A DNA stretch of 64,000 bases from Verrucomicrobiota bacterium (lineage in GTDB: Bacteria > Verrucomicrobiota > Verrucomicrobiia > Verrucomicrobiales > DEV007), in NCBI GenBank assembly GCA_020630975.1, contig JAHDID010000008.1, positions 20,823-84,822 of the forward strand. Direction: 5' to 3'. Below, in pieces: positions 1 through 8,482 of this stretch. The stretch's first letter is position 1. The number at the start of each line of letters is the position of its first letter. The notes beneath the pieces are model-generated. The model searched no databases and was not told the origin of the DNA. It saw only the letters and a list, made by a program, of their open reading frames with translations. The position numbers and the translations under genes were made by a program.

Positions 1-61
1 GCGCTGCTTTTCAGATTCTCATTTTAGCTTTTCGCCGTAGCAAGAGTAGAATCCACTTAGA

Positions 62-459
62 ATGAGTGCGGTGGAAAAATGGCAATTAGTCTCTGAAAAC
101 GATTATCTCGCACGAGAGGCTCTGGCAAACCAAAAGCACGAGTACGTCGCAGGTGTGGTGTACGCCATGAGAATGACGCCTACCAAGAGAAACCTGAAGT
201 CGTGATCGAGGTACTCTCTGAGACAACTGCCCGCTCCGACGAAGGCGAGAAAAAAGAGGCCTACCTCTCCATCTCCAGTCTCAACACTTACTTACTCATC
301 GAGCAAGACGCACCTTTAATCGTGGCCTATCAGAGAGATACCGAAACTGGAGAGTTCACCCGTAAAGTCTACCACGGCATCGATACCACAGTGCCTATCC
401 CATCGATCTCATTAGAGCTATCGATGACTGAAATTTACGAGGGCATTGAATTTAGCTGA
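62..459 (+). pseudogene. Uma2-family (DUF820) protein, internally deleted
   Basis: Two halves of a Uma2-type PD-(D/E)XK protein are visible in different frames. The N-terminal half starts at ATG 62 (MSAVEKWQLVSENDYL, then QKHEYVAGVVYAM) and runs into a TGA at 203. The C-terminal half is open from about 166 in another frame and carries the typical PEVVIEVLSETTA and YLSISSLNTYLLIEQD motifs, ending at 459. Intact Uma2 proteins have roughly 75 more residues between these halves, holding part of the predicted nuclease core. The junction lies near 167-172, so one deletion with a frameshift explains the arrangement. The 85-residue piece beginning at GTG 202 could be translated alone but lacks the fold's first half. 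Uma2 genes are often multicopy and of uncertain function. The pseudogene call is firm; any residual role is unknown. Confidence 0.75.
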
Positions 460-495
460 GGGCAAGACAACGAGTACTCCTACAATTCGAGACAC

Positions 496-978
496 CTAGG
501 CGCTCGCAGCGAAGCGATTCGCAGCCTGCCAAAAACCACCATTTTCATTCTCTAGGAGCTCGGCAAACCGGTCCTCTTCTTCCAGCAAGGGAATCGCATC
601 CGCCCCAACCTCTTCATAAAATCGCTCAAAGACACCCTGTCTCGCTAGCCGAGAACGAGGGTAGGGATCTCCGAAAAACTTCATCGCTTTTGAAAGCTCT
701 ATAGCAGCCGCTCTCATTCCCAACGCTTTAAGCCCTTCAACAGCTTCCGGAGCTAACACGCCAGTATCATTATCGAAAAACTGTCCTAGGCCACCATTCA
801 TGACTTCAGACTGCAACCAATGAACTGTAAACAGAATTCTCGGGGCTTCGGCTGCTGTTAAAAAGTCATGCAGGAATTTATCTTCTCCGCTGTAAATATC
901 GATCTGATCCCAAACCAGTTCGACCAAAGCCCAATACCCACACTCCATCATAGATTCTCTGTCGATATTGCACCCCAC
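496..978 (-). CDS. DMP19/DUF4375-family protein
   Basis: This 160-residue soluble protein has the DUF4375 (DMP19-like) pattern: an all-helical domain with the signature VMNGGLGQFFDND around residues 60-72, followed by helices rich in Ala and Leu and an acidic stretch (PLLEEEDRFAELLENENGG) near the C terminus. Neisseria DMP19 is a DNA-mimic protein that antagonises a transcription factor, but most family members are uncharacterised, so no partner is inferred. The start is uncertain: GTG at 978 gives 160 residues, while an ATG pair about 27 bp inside (SMMECGYW) is an alternative. It lies 5 bp downstream of the DUF4085-like gene on the same strand, suggesting one transcript. Confidence 0.7.
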   Translation of the reverse strand: MGCNIDRESMMECGYWALVELVWDQIDIYSGEDKFLHDFLTAAEAPRILFTVHWLQSEVMNGGLGQFFDNDTGVLAPEAVEGLKALGMRAAAIELSKAMKFFGDPYPRSRLARQGVFERFYEEVGADAIPLLEEEDRFAELLENENGGFWQAANRFAASA

Positions 979-983
979 CTTAT

Positions 984-1427
984 TTAATCACCAAGTATCT
1001 CAAGCCTTACATCTTTAGCTTCAACGAAGCCTTCACACCCTGAAAACAAAATATCCAGACGAAACAATGAAGAATCTATCTGACTGATTTCCTCATATAA
1101 CCACCATTCGCCTCTCACCGAATCCGGCAATTCATACTGACTCACACCTTCGAAACAAATACGAGTTAGCACTGCACCAGGCCACGCCTTCAAGTTAATC
1201 TCCAACAAAGGCAATTTTGAATCAAACGTCACAGTACTGACGACTGCATCATGCAAATTGTAGTCCGCAAAATCCAAAACCGAAGCCGGCAAAGTCGAAG
1301 AAACCCTCTCAAAGTAATCTTCATACTCCTTAAGCCTCTGATCCCAGAGCCGTTCTGCATTAATAACTTTAGGCGAATCAGGTGGGCCTTGGAGCAAATC
1401 TTGTAACTCTCGGGTAAAATATTTCAT
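984..1427 (-). CDS. DUF4085-like hypothetical protein
   Basis: The reading frame extends to a TTG at 1445, but the ATG at 1427 is preferred because it gives MKYFTRELQDLL, the start typical of DUF4085-type proteins (MKYFT). The product has 147 residues. Its N-terminal half is charged and helical (RLWDQRLKEYEDYFERV); its C-terminal half looks like beta strands, with a central YNLHDAVV motif and an acidic tail. There is no signal peptide or membrane segment. It precedes the DMP19-like gene by 5 bp. Function is unknown; the family placement rests on the N-terminal motif and overall size. Confidence 0.6.
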   Translation of the reverse strand: MKYFTRELQDLLQGPPDSPKVINAERLWDQRLKEYEDYFERVSSTLPASVLDFADYNLHDAVVSTVTFDSKLPLLEINLKAWPGAVLTRICFEGVSQYELPDSVRGEWWLYEEISQIDSSLFRLDILFSGCEGFVEAKDVRLEILGD

Positions 1428-1478
1428 CAGTAACCAGTCAAACAAAGAGAGTCAACTCAGGGCGCGAAGCAAGAACAT

Positions 1479-2387
1479 TCACCCCCGATCAATCGTCAGT
1501 AGCGCACTATCGATCAGCTCCAAAACTGCCCGAAACTGCTCATCAGAATAGTCCACATAGTAGAGCGGCCACTCGACCTTTCCATCATCATCGATTTCTT
1601 TCTCAGGGTACCCCATCAGATCTAGCAGCTGAAAGGCTTGCGGGGCGGCATTGTCTATCTCCACCGCGTAAACCAGCGAGGGCTGATCATCCTGAGGTAG
1701 ATCTACCTCTATCAATAGACGATAGGGCATCGGATTGTCAGGATCCGCAGGAAGGATGTAGTCTTTCGGGTCAAATGAGCCATTGGGCGTATCGGAAGAG
1801 ATGATGTCTACCTCGGCAGTTTTCTCAGCCTCTTCTCGGGCCTTTTGCCAGCCCTCGCGCTTAAAGGACCAATACGTCAGGTGCCGAGCCGAGTCTGCCT
1901 CAGGTGCCAGCAACGTCTTGATGTGATATGCCCCCTGGTTCTCCAGCCAGATCGCGATCTGCGGTGGCTGCTCTAGACTGTAGGCTGTGCCAGTGCGGAC
2001 TCGCAGCTGCATCTTGTAGCTTGGCGCAGGGGTGTAGTGAAACACCATCTCATCCTCGAGCATCTCAAAGCGCTCCTGAGCTGGCCCCAGATTGCCACTG
2101 AGCCCGAGTATCGCGCGCACCGGCTGCGGCTGGAGCCAAAATAGCAGCGAAAGCACCACCGATACCGCTAGCGTGGCCCACAGGATCGGGCTGCGCAGGT
2201 GGCGCTTCATCGGCCCACGGCTATGCCCCACATGCAGCGCCACCAGAGCGATGAAGAGAAACCCCATCAGCGAATGCAGACCGATGATCTGCAGGGAGAA
2301 AGGCAAAATAAAAGCCAGCACTCCTGTGACCGCCAAGACGACGAAAGTCAGAGTGGTGAGCAGTGTGACCCAGCGGCGCGTCTTCAT
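1479..2387 (-). CDS. DUF4405/DUF2271-type membrane protein
   Basis: The 302-residue product has two parts. Residues 1-95 contain three hydrophobic helices with histidines at the GLHSLMGF and ALHVGHSRG motifs, the arrangement of DUF4405, a b-type cytochrome-like domain in which such histidines may bind haem. Residues 110-300 are a periplasmic beta-rich domain (QIAIWLENQGAYHIKTL, LTYWSF, YRLLIEVDLPQDD) resembling DUF2271, which occurs beside flavoprotein and PepSY-type electron-transfer proteins. The combination suggests a membrane electron-transfer or iron/redox accessory protein, but no partner gene is adjacent. It is transcribed divergently from nadA, with the triple 21-bp repeat in between. 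Confidence 0.6.
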   Translation of the reverse strand: MKTRRWVTLLTTLTFVVLAVTGVLAFILPFSLQIIGLHSLMGFLFIALVALHVGHSRGPMKRHLRSPILWATLAVSVVLSLLFWLQPQPVRAILGLSGNLGPAQERFEMLEDEMVFHYTPAPSYKMQLRVRTGTAYSLEQPPQIAIWLENQGAYHIKTLLAPEADSARHLTYWSFKREGWQKAREEAEKTAEVDIISSDTPNGSFDPKDYILPADPDNPMPYRLLIEVDLPQDDQPSLVYAVEIDNAAPQAFQLLDLMGYPEKEIDDDGKVEWPLYYVDYSDEQFRAVLELIDSALLTIDRG

Positions 2388-2541
2388 CAGCAGACCTTGA
2401 GGCTGGCGCCCCTGCTGAACAAGGGGTGGGTGTGCGCCACAGTATCCTCAAATCCTAGGACCCTCGGCAGATTGCCCCAAAAAACCAAAAAGTGACTCAC
2501 AGACCCTCTACGAGCTCTAAATTTGCGATTCTATCCGTAAT

Positions 2542-2599
2542 TTCAATAGGGTACAATCCTGATTGAATAGGGTACAATCTAATTTCAATAGGGTACAAT
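2542..2599 (+). repeat. Three copies of the 21-bp-period repeat TTCAATAGGGTACAAT
   Basis: Three near-identical 16-bp units start at 2542, 2563 and 2584, each exactly 21 bp from the next. The middle unit begins TTGAAT instead of TTCAAT. The block sits between the divergent DUF4405 gene and nadA, ending 34 bp before the chosen nadA start. The same unit with the same period occurs at 9946, 24970 (inverted) and 41597. Confidence 0.95.
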
Positions 2600-2633
2600 C
2601 GATGTTTTAGTGCCCACCTTTAGCAAATCATCC

Positions 2634-4103
2634 ATGAGCCAGACATTAGACACCTCCGTCGACATCCGCGAAGAGATCCTGCGCTGGAAAGAAAAGCGCA
2701 ACGCTGTGATCCTCGCGCACAACTACCAGATCCCTGAGATCCAAGATATCGCAGACTATGTCGGCGATTCTCTAGGCCTAGCGTTTCACGCGCAGGAGAC
2801 CGATGCCGATGTCATCGCATTCTGCGGAGTGCACTTCATGGCCGAGACGGCAAAGATCGTGAATCCCAAGAAAACAGTGATCCTGCCCGATGCCAATGCC
2901 GGCTGCTCGCTAGAGGAGTCGTGCCAGCCCGAAGATCTCGCTGCCTTTCTAAAGGAGAATGAGGAGAAAAACTACTATGTGATCACCTACATCAACTCCT
3001 CTGCTGCCGTGAAAGCCCTCTCCGATGTGATCTGCACCAGCGGCAATGCCGTGCAGATCGTAGAGGCTGCACCCAAAGACCGCCCCATCCTATTCGCACC
3101 CGATCAAAACCTGGGCGAGTGGGTATCGCGCCAGACTGGCCGCGAGATGGAGTACTGGGAGGGCAATTGCTACCTGCACGTCGAGTTCACCCGCGAGAGC
3201 ATCAGCCGTATCAAGGAGGAATACCCCGATGCAGCCGTGGTCGCCCACCCCGAGTGTACCAAAGCCGTGCGCCTACTCGCCGATGAGGTCTGCTCCACGG
3301 AGAAGATGGTGCACTACTGTCGCGACTGCGAGGCAGAGAATATCATCGTAGTCACCGAGGCAGGCATGCTGCACCGCCTGCGCAAAGAGTGCCCCGACAA
3401 GAATCTGATCGCTGGCCCTACCGACCGCTGTGCCTGTGCCGACTGCCGCTTCATGAAGCTGAATACCATGGAAAAACTGCTCAGCTGTCTAAAGACGCTG
3501 GAGCCAGAAGTGACCATGGACGAAGCCGAGCGTGCTGCCGCCGAGGCACCGTTACAGCTGATGCTCGATCTCAGCAAGACACCCGCATGGGACCAGCGTT
3601 TCCTCGGCCTATTCGATCGCTGCACCGAGAAATACCAGGGTGGCAATACCGATTTCAATACCTACTTCACCGATGTCGACCTCGAGCTACTCGAGTCGAT
3701 CGGCTACCGCACCCGCGAGCTATTCGACTTTGTCGAGGATCTGCAGGACTACGGCGAGCCCTCGCGCGAGATGGCTCTGCGTGTGGCCACAGTGCGCCGC
3801 GCCTACTACATCGATGAGATGGAGCGCCAAGCTGGAAAAAATACCGTACTACCCAGCGATCTACCCGAGCGTGGCGACGAGCTATCCGGCATCGCCTGGC
3901 TGCCCCGCATCCTCACCAAAGCTCGCGGCAAGCTGCGCGGCGAGCTGGATCCAGACATCATGTACGGCTGTGGTGGCGACCGAAAGTTTCTCGCTGAGCA
4001 TGGGCTGGATATGGCCGACTTTCTCCGCGCTGTGTGGCGTGCCGAGGGAGCCGACGATCCCGACCAGGCCATGGTCGACTATGTGAAATCCGCCTCTGCA
4101 TAA
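2634..4103 (+). CDS. nadA: Quinolinate synthase NadA fused to a DUF5069 domain
   Basis: NadA is a [4Fe-4S] enzyme that condenses iminoaspartate with dihydroxyacetone phosphate to quinolinate in NAD synthesis. Roughly the first 310 residues are NadA: the AHNYQ motif, DANAGCS, AHPECTK and the CACADC cluster supply the iron-sulfur cysteines. The remaining ~165 residues are not part of ordinary NadA. They contain a helical linker (DFNTYFTDVDLELLESIGYR) and a DUF5069-like segment with WLPRILTKARGKLRGEL, YGCGGDRKFL and an acidic end. Typical NadA proteins have 300-370 residues; this one has 489. ATG 2634 was chosen; GTG 2610 would add eight residues, and neither has a clear ribosome-binding site. 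No nadB or nadC is adjacent. The NadA assignment is firm; the fused domain's role is unknown. Confidence 0.93.
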   Translation: MSQTLDTSVDIREEILRWKEKRNAVILAHNYQIPEIQDIADYVGDSLGLAFHAQETDADVIAFCGVHFMAETAKIVNPKKTVILPDANAGCSLEESCQPEDLAAFLKENEEKNYYVITYINSSAAVKALSDVICTSGNAVQIVEAAPKDRPILFAPDQNLGEWVSRQTGREMEYWEGNCYLHVEFTRESISRIKEEYPDAAVVAHPECTKAVRLLADEVCSTEKMVHYCRDCEAENIIVVTEAGMLHRLRKECPDKNLIAGPTDRCACADCRFMKLNTMEKLLSCLKTLEPEVTMDEAERAAAEAPLQLMLDLSKTPAWDQRFLGLFDRCTEKYQGGNTDFNTYFTDVDLELLESIGYRTRELFDFVEDLQDYGEPSREMALRVATVRRAYYIDEMERQAGKNTVLPSDLPERGDELSGIAWLPRILTKARGKLRGELDPDIMYGCGGDRKFLAEHGLDMADFLRAVWRAEGADDPDQAMVDYVKSASA

Positions 4104-4114
4104 CGAAGAAACCT

Positions 4115-6526
4115 TTGAACCGCTTTTTCGCCAGACTGCTCCTCGTGCTGCCACTGTCACTGATGGCTGTGGCACACGCCAGTGTGGTCGATGAGCCGCG
4201 ATTTCAGGCTGGTAGTCGAGCCTTTCAGCAGGGGGACTACGTGACGGCAGCAGCCGAGTTTCTCGCTACCTGGTCGACACTACCACCCGACGCGACCTTC
4301 CAAAAATCGGTAGTCGCCTCGCGCCTACTCGAAGCCTGGTATCGCAGCGGCAACTACAAAGCTGCCGTGGTCTGGTATCGCGTGATCTGGCATCCCTCTC
4401 TAACAGATGATCTAGCCTACAATCGCCCCATCCAGCGCTGGGCCGCACTAGCCATGCTGGAGACCCGCGAATATGCAGAGTGTGCTGACATTTTCGCCAA
4501 GCTAAGCGAGCAATCGCAGCTCCCACCAAAAGAGAAGCGCTCGTTGTCAACCTATCGAGCTCACGCCCTGTTTCGCGAAGGTAAGTCCGAGCAGGCTTAC
4601 CGACAGATCTTTCCCGACTACGAAGTGCCGACCGATGCCAAAGAGGCATACTTCTACGCAGGCATCTGCTATGAGACAGAGCGCTGGCCCGAGGCCGAGA
4701 GCTACTGCAGACAGGCACTGGAGCTACCACCTCCTGCAGAAGACGAGGTCTTCCCCTTACGGGTATCCCTACTACAGGCACGCAGCCTAGCAAAGGCTGG
4801 CTACGCTGGTGAGGCTATCACCGCACTCATAGAGCTGATCGAGGAACGACACCACATCTTAACCATATACCCGGCATTCGATAGCATTATGCAAATGATC
4901 ACACTCGACGAGCGAGACCGAGTGGTGGCAAAATTCGATAAATGGGCGCACGATCCAATATCCCCAAATAGACAGCTCGCAGCTAAATACTATAGCATCC
5001 TGCTGATTCCCAGCCCTGATGAGTCGACTATGGTCGATAGATTGGAAAATTTTATCCTCGAAAACCGCGAGCACGCCCTAGCAAAGGAGGCTCAACTAAT
5101 GCTCAGTTCGATCAACCCCGAGCTCGCCGCAAAATACACTCACAACATACCCGAGCACGAGATTGATGAACTAACTGAAAGACTAATTTTTGAGAACGCC
5201 GTGAAGTTATTTCAGAATGAATCTTTTGAAACAGCAAAACAATCATTCCTTGAAATATCAACACGACTCCAGGGTAAAAAACGGGAACAAGCCCTCTTCA
5301 ACTCGGCTATCGCCGCTCTTTATGATGGAGACCAGACCACCTTCGACCGGCTAGAACGTGAAATCAGTCGCGACGATCAAGCAACCTCCGCTATCCATGC
5401 CGAACTGCTTTTCCTAGCCGGCCTATTCCACGCCTCCAAAGCCGATCCCCGCGCCTTTGCCCTACTGACCGATTTTTGCCAAGCCTACCCCGAACACTCC
5501 TCAAATAACGATGCCCGGCTAGCCTTGGCCGAACTACACCTCAATCAAGTGCCGGCCCAGACAGAGTCGGCCAAACAGATACTCCAGCAGCTGCGCAGCG
5601 AAGCCCTGTCGCCACAGCGTCGCGAACGACTGGACTACATACTGATCTGGGTAGAACTGCTGACACCAGGCTTTTCGCAGATCCGTGAGTCCGTGTATGA
5701 CTTTCTCGAGAGATGGCCCTCCTCCAATCTCCGCCCAGAGGTAACGATGCTACTGGCTACAGATCTCTATCGCTCTGGTGACTATGGTCATGCGGCTATT
5801 GCCTTCGCCGAGATCGTCGAGCACTACCCAGACTCCAGCTATCGAGATGCAGCGCTCTATTTCTCTGCCGAGGCAGAGGAAAGACAGGAGATCGAGATGG
5901 ATCGAATCAACCCTCGGCAAGACTACTGGGGACCGATACTAGAAAATGCAGGTAGCTTCACCGAATACGCTCGACACAGGCAAGCACTCAGCCTACTGCG
6001 GGTAGATCGATTCGATGAAGCCATCCGGATATTCGAACAAATCGCCAAAGCCGACATACCCCAGACCGAGCTCAAACTAGCGGCACAATGTGACAAAGCC
6101 TATGCCCTCTATATGAAAGGCCTAGCATTCGGCAATGACGCCCGCAGCCTACAGGCCGCAGCAGAGGCCTTTGCCGCTATCGAAAGCAACGCCACCGCCA
6201 GCCAGGCCTGGCGCTACCAGGCTGCAGTCCGTAGGGGTAAGTGTCTCGAGCTACTCGGCCTACGCGGCCAGGCTTTAGATATCTATCAAAAACTCACCAC
6301 CGAAGCCATCGCCAACCAAACCTCTATCAGCACCAGCGCACCGATCCAAGAAAGCCAATGGCTATATCGAGCCGGATTTTCTGCGATCGAAATGCTCGAA
6401 GCCAATAAAGACTGGAAGGGCGCTGTCTCCCTAGCCGAAGCTCTAGCAGACCAGGGTGGCCCTAGAGCTGTAGAGGCCGCACAGCGTGCTGAGGCACTAC
6501 GCCTGCGCTACTTCATTTGGGACTGA
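4115..6526 (+). CDS. Secreted TPR-repeat protein
   Basis: The frame is open from inside nadA, but TTG 4115 is the likely start: it lies 11 bp after the nadA stop and produces a clear signal peptide (MNRFFARLLLVLPLSLMAVAHA). The ~780-residue mature protein is a series of helical tetratricopeptide-like repeats, for example GDYVTAAAEFLATW, SGDYGHAAIAFAEIVEHYPDS and RFDEAIRIFEQIA, resembling the tol-pal/YbgF and BamD type of periplasmic TPR scaffold. No catalytic motif is visible. It probably works as a periplasmic protein-interaction scaffold and is likely co-transcribed with nadA. Its last 30 bp overlap the convergent histidine kinase gene. Confidence 0.8.
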   Translation: MNRFFARLLLVLPLSLMAVAHASVVDEPRFQAGSRAFQQGDYVTAAAEFLATWSTLPPDATFQKSVVASRLLEAWYRSGNYKAAVVWYRVIWHPSLTDDLAYNRPIQRWAALAMLETREYAECADIFAKLSEQSQLPPKEKRSLSTYRAHALFREGKSEQAYRQIFPDYEVPTDAKEAYFYAGICYETERWPEAESYCRQALELPPPAEDEVFPLRVSLLQARSLAKAGYAGEAITALIELIEERHHILTIYPAFDSIMQMITLDERDRVVAKFDKWAHDPISPNRQLAAKYYSILLIPSPDESTMVDRLENFILENREHALAKEAQLMLSSINPELAAKYTHNIPEHEIDELTERLIFENAVKLFQNESFETAKQSFLEISTRLQGKKREQALFNSAIAALYDGDQTTFDRLEREISRDDQATSAIHAELLFLAGLFHASKADPRAFALLTDFCQAYPEHSSNNDARLALAELHLNQVPAQTESAKQILQQLRSEALSPQRRERLDYILIWVELLTPGFSQIRESVYDFLERWPSSNLRPEVTMLLATDLYRSGDYGHAAIAFAEIVEHYPDSSYRDAALYFSAEAEERQEIEMDRINPRQDYWGPILENAGSFTEYARHRQALSLLRVDRFDEAIRIFEQIAKADIPQTELKLAAQCDKAYALYMKGLAFGNDARSLQAAAEAFAAIESNATASQAWRYQAAVRRGKCLELLGLRGQALDIYQKLTTEAIANQTSISTSAPIQESQWLYRAGFSAIEMLEANKDWKGAVSLAEALADQGGPRAVEAAQRAEALRLRYFIWD

Positions 6527-8482
6527 TGCCTGCGCCTTTCGCCCACTCTGTATTTGGGTAAATTCAGCTAGCATCCCCTCGATCTCGCCAGTCGTGAATG
6601 GCTTACTCAGTATCGCTGTGAAACCCGCCTCTTGGAAACGGCATAGACTATTCTGATCAGTATATCCAGAGCAGACTACCGCGTGCACATTGGGATCTAT
6701 CTCTTTGATCGTCGCTACAGCTTCCTCACCTCCCATACCGCCTGGTATCGTCAGATCTAGGATCACGATATCGAAAGGATCGCCATCGGCGACTGCGGTC
6801 TCTACCTGACCGATCGCCTCCACACCATCCTCTACCTGAACCACTCGCTGATCCAGTTTGGATAGTATCCGGCTAGCGACGATACGGATCGGCGCCTGAT
6901 CATCCATGATTAAGATTCGATTGCTCGCCACCTTTTCACTGATCACTTCTAGCGGCACATCGTGATGCGCCTGATCTTTAGTAGCCGGCAGCCAGATAGA
7001 AAAAGTCGTCCCGACTCCGAGCGTGCTCTCCACCGCCATTCTTCCATGGTGACGCTCCGCTATCGAGTGGCAGGTAGCTAGACCTAGTCCAGAGCCCTCC
7101 GCCTTGGTCGTGAAGTAGGGGTCCCAAATCTTTTTCAATACTTCGGAGGAAATACCAGGCCCATCATCTCGGATGTCGATACGCACATAGCGACCATCAT
7201 CCAGATACTTATCATTATCGACTTCGACATTGGTCACATCCACATCGATCCGACCATGCCCACCTAGCGCCTGTCTGGCATTCACGCATAGGTTATTGAT
7301 GATCTGGCTGATCTGCCCTTTATCGAAATCTGCCCGCCATAGCTCTGAGGGAGCTTTGACCTCCCAAGCGATGTCAGAACCACTGAGTGAAAACTTAACG
7401 GCATCCATCACCACAGGCTCGACCTCCTCGACTCTAGTCACAGGGTCTCCCCCCTTCGAAAAGGTCAGCAACTGCCGAGTCAACTGACGCGCGGCTTCAC
7501 AGGCCGTCTCTGCATCCTTCAGAGCTTCCTCGCACATCTCGGGATTATCCAGTCCCACAGAAATGTTGCCTAAAATACTCGCCAAATAGTTATTAAAATC
7601 GTGAGCGATACCACCGGCGAGATGCCCTACCGAATCGAGACGCTGCAGACGCTCTGCCTGACTACGGTGGTATAGATCTTCGGTGATATTTTGAAAAATA
7701 AGCAGCCATCTGGCCCGATGATTGTTCGGGTGAGGCAGATAGGACACCGCACAGCGATAGACTGAGTCCTTGTAGTCGTAAGTGATCGCCTCGTCGATAG
7801 GCACCTTGCCATCCAATATGGCTCGGATCTCGCCCACCCTGTCGCCAAAAATCGACTCCAGAGGCACACCCTCTTCTGAAAATCCGCACCTACCCTCGCA
7901 GGGCAGATCCATACCATCGGCCACTATCACTGAGCTATCCTGGCGCAGCAAAACCGCGCCACCCGATGGCAGATTCGCGATCAAGCTACTGAATAATCGG
8001 TCTCGGTAGTTGAGCGAGCTATTCTTTTCCTCGAGCTTCTCGACATAACGCCGCACATCAGCTGCTGTCTGCTCATGCGCATTGATGATCAGGAAGTACT
8101 CGGCAATATCCGACGTTTTAGGAAAGTCCGAAAACTTCAGCCCTAGTTCATTCAGCTCACTGGATGAACGAGCTGTCGGACTGCACAGTAAATAGTAACC
8201 AGGCGAGCCACACTCATGTCGCTCGGTTTTTAGTAGCTCGCCCTTCAGAGTGAGCGCTCGATTCTTACTCTCGAGTAGCAAGAACTGGTCCAACAGCCTC
8301 TCGGGCTCCCACTCGGTCACAGAATGAGGATTGACGATACGCAACTGATCCAGCACGGGCGACCCCACCTCCAGATCCAGCAGCTTGCGCATACCTGCGC
8401 CAGCTGCCCGCACTCGTCCATCAGAGTCCGTCTCGACTCGAAATGGGAATAGGGAATCACACTGTGCTTCGCTTAACTTCAT
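6497..8482 (-). CDS. HNOBA-domain hybrid histidine kinase (H-NOX partner)
   Basis: The 661-residue soluble kinase has the following order. Residues 10-135 resemble HNOBA, the H-NOX-associated PAS-like domain of soluble guanylate cyclases (LFPFRVETDSDGRV, GYYLLCSP, GLKFSDFP). Residues 140-160 are a coiled-coil linker and about 165-270 a PAS domain. HisKA has the H-box GIAHDFNN with His294. HATPase_c has an N-box near NNLCVNARQAL and the G1/G2 motifs DDGPGIS and GSGLGLA. A C-terminal receiver domain has phospho-acceptor Asp576 (VILDLTIPGG). It begins at the base next to the H-NOX stop codon, so the two are almost certainly co-translated. HNOBA normally contacts H-NOX, so the kinase should respond to NO bound by that protein. 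No separate regulator is adjacent; output may run through the fused receiver. Confidence 0.9.
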   Translation of the reverse strand: MKLSEAQCDSLFPFRVETDSDGRVRAAGAGMRKLLDLEVGSPVLDQLRIVNPHSVTEWEPERLLDQFLLLESKNRALTLKGELLKTERHECGSPGYYLLCSPTARSSSELNELGLKFSDFPKTSDIAEYFLIINAHEQTAADVRRYVEKLEEKNSSLNYRDRLFSSLIANLPSGGAVLLRQDSSVIVADGMDLPCEGRCGFSEEGVPLESIFGDRVGEIRAILDGKVPIDEAITYDYKDSVYRCAVSYLPHPNNHRARWLLIFQNITEDLYHRSQAERLQRLDSVGHLAGGIAHDFNNYLASILGNISVGLDNPEMCEEALKDAETACEAARQLTRQLLTFSKGGDPVTRVEEVEPVVMDAVKFSLSGSDIAWEVKAPSELWRADFDKGQISQIINNLCVNARQALGGHGRIDVDVTNVEVDNDKYLDDGRYVRIDIRDDGPGISSEVLKKIWDPYFTTKAEGSGLGLATCHSIAERHHGRMAVESTLGVGTTFSIWLPATKDQAHHDVPLEVISEKVASNRILIMDDQAPIRIVASRILSKLDQRVVQVEDGVEAIGQVETAVADGDPFDIVILDLTIPGGMGGEEAVATIKEIDPNVHAVVCSGYTDQNSLCRFQEAGFTAILSKPFTTGEIEGMLAEFTQIQSGRKAQASVPNEVAQA

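Noticed and set aside
2542-2599. CRISPR-like array
   Set aside because: The units are 16 bp with 5-bp spacers, there are only two or three copies per locus, and no cas genes are present.
4034-4114. Start of the TPR protein inside nadA
   Set aside because: TTG 4115 gives a proper signal peptide, whereas the upstream extension overlaps nadA in another frame and has no leader.
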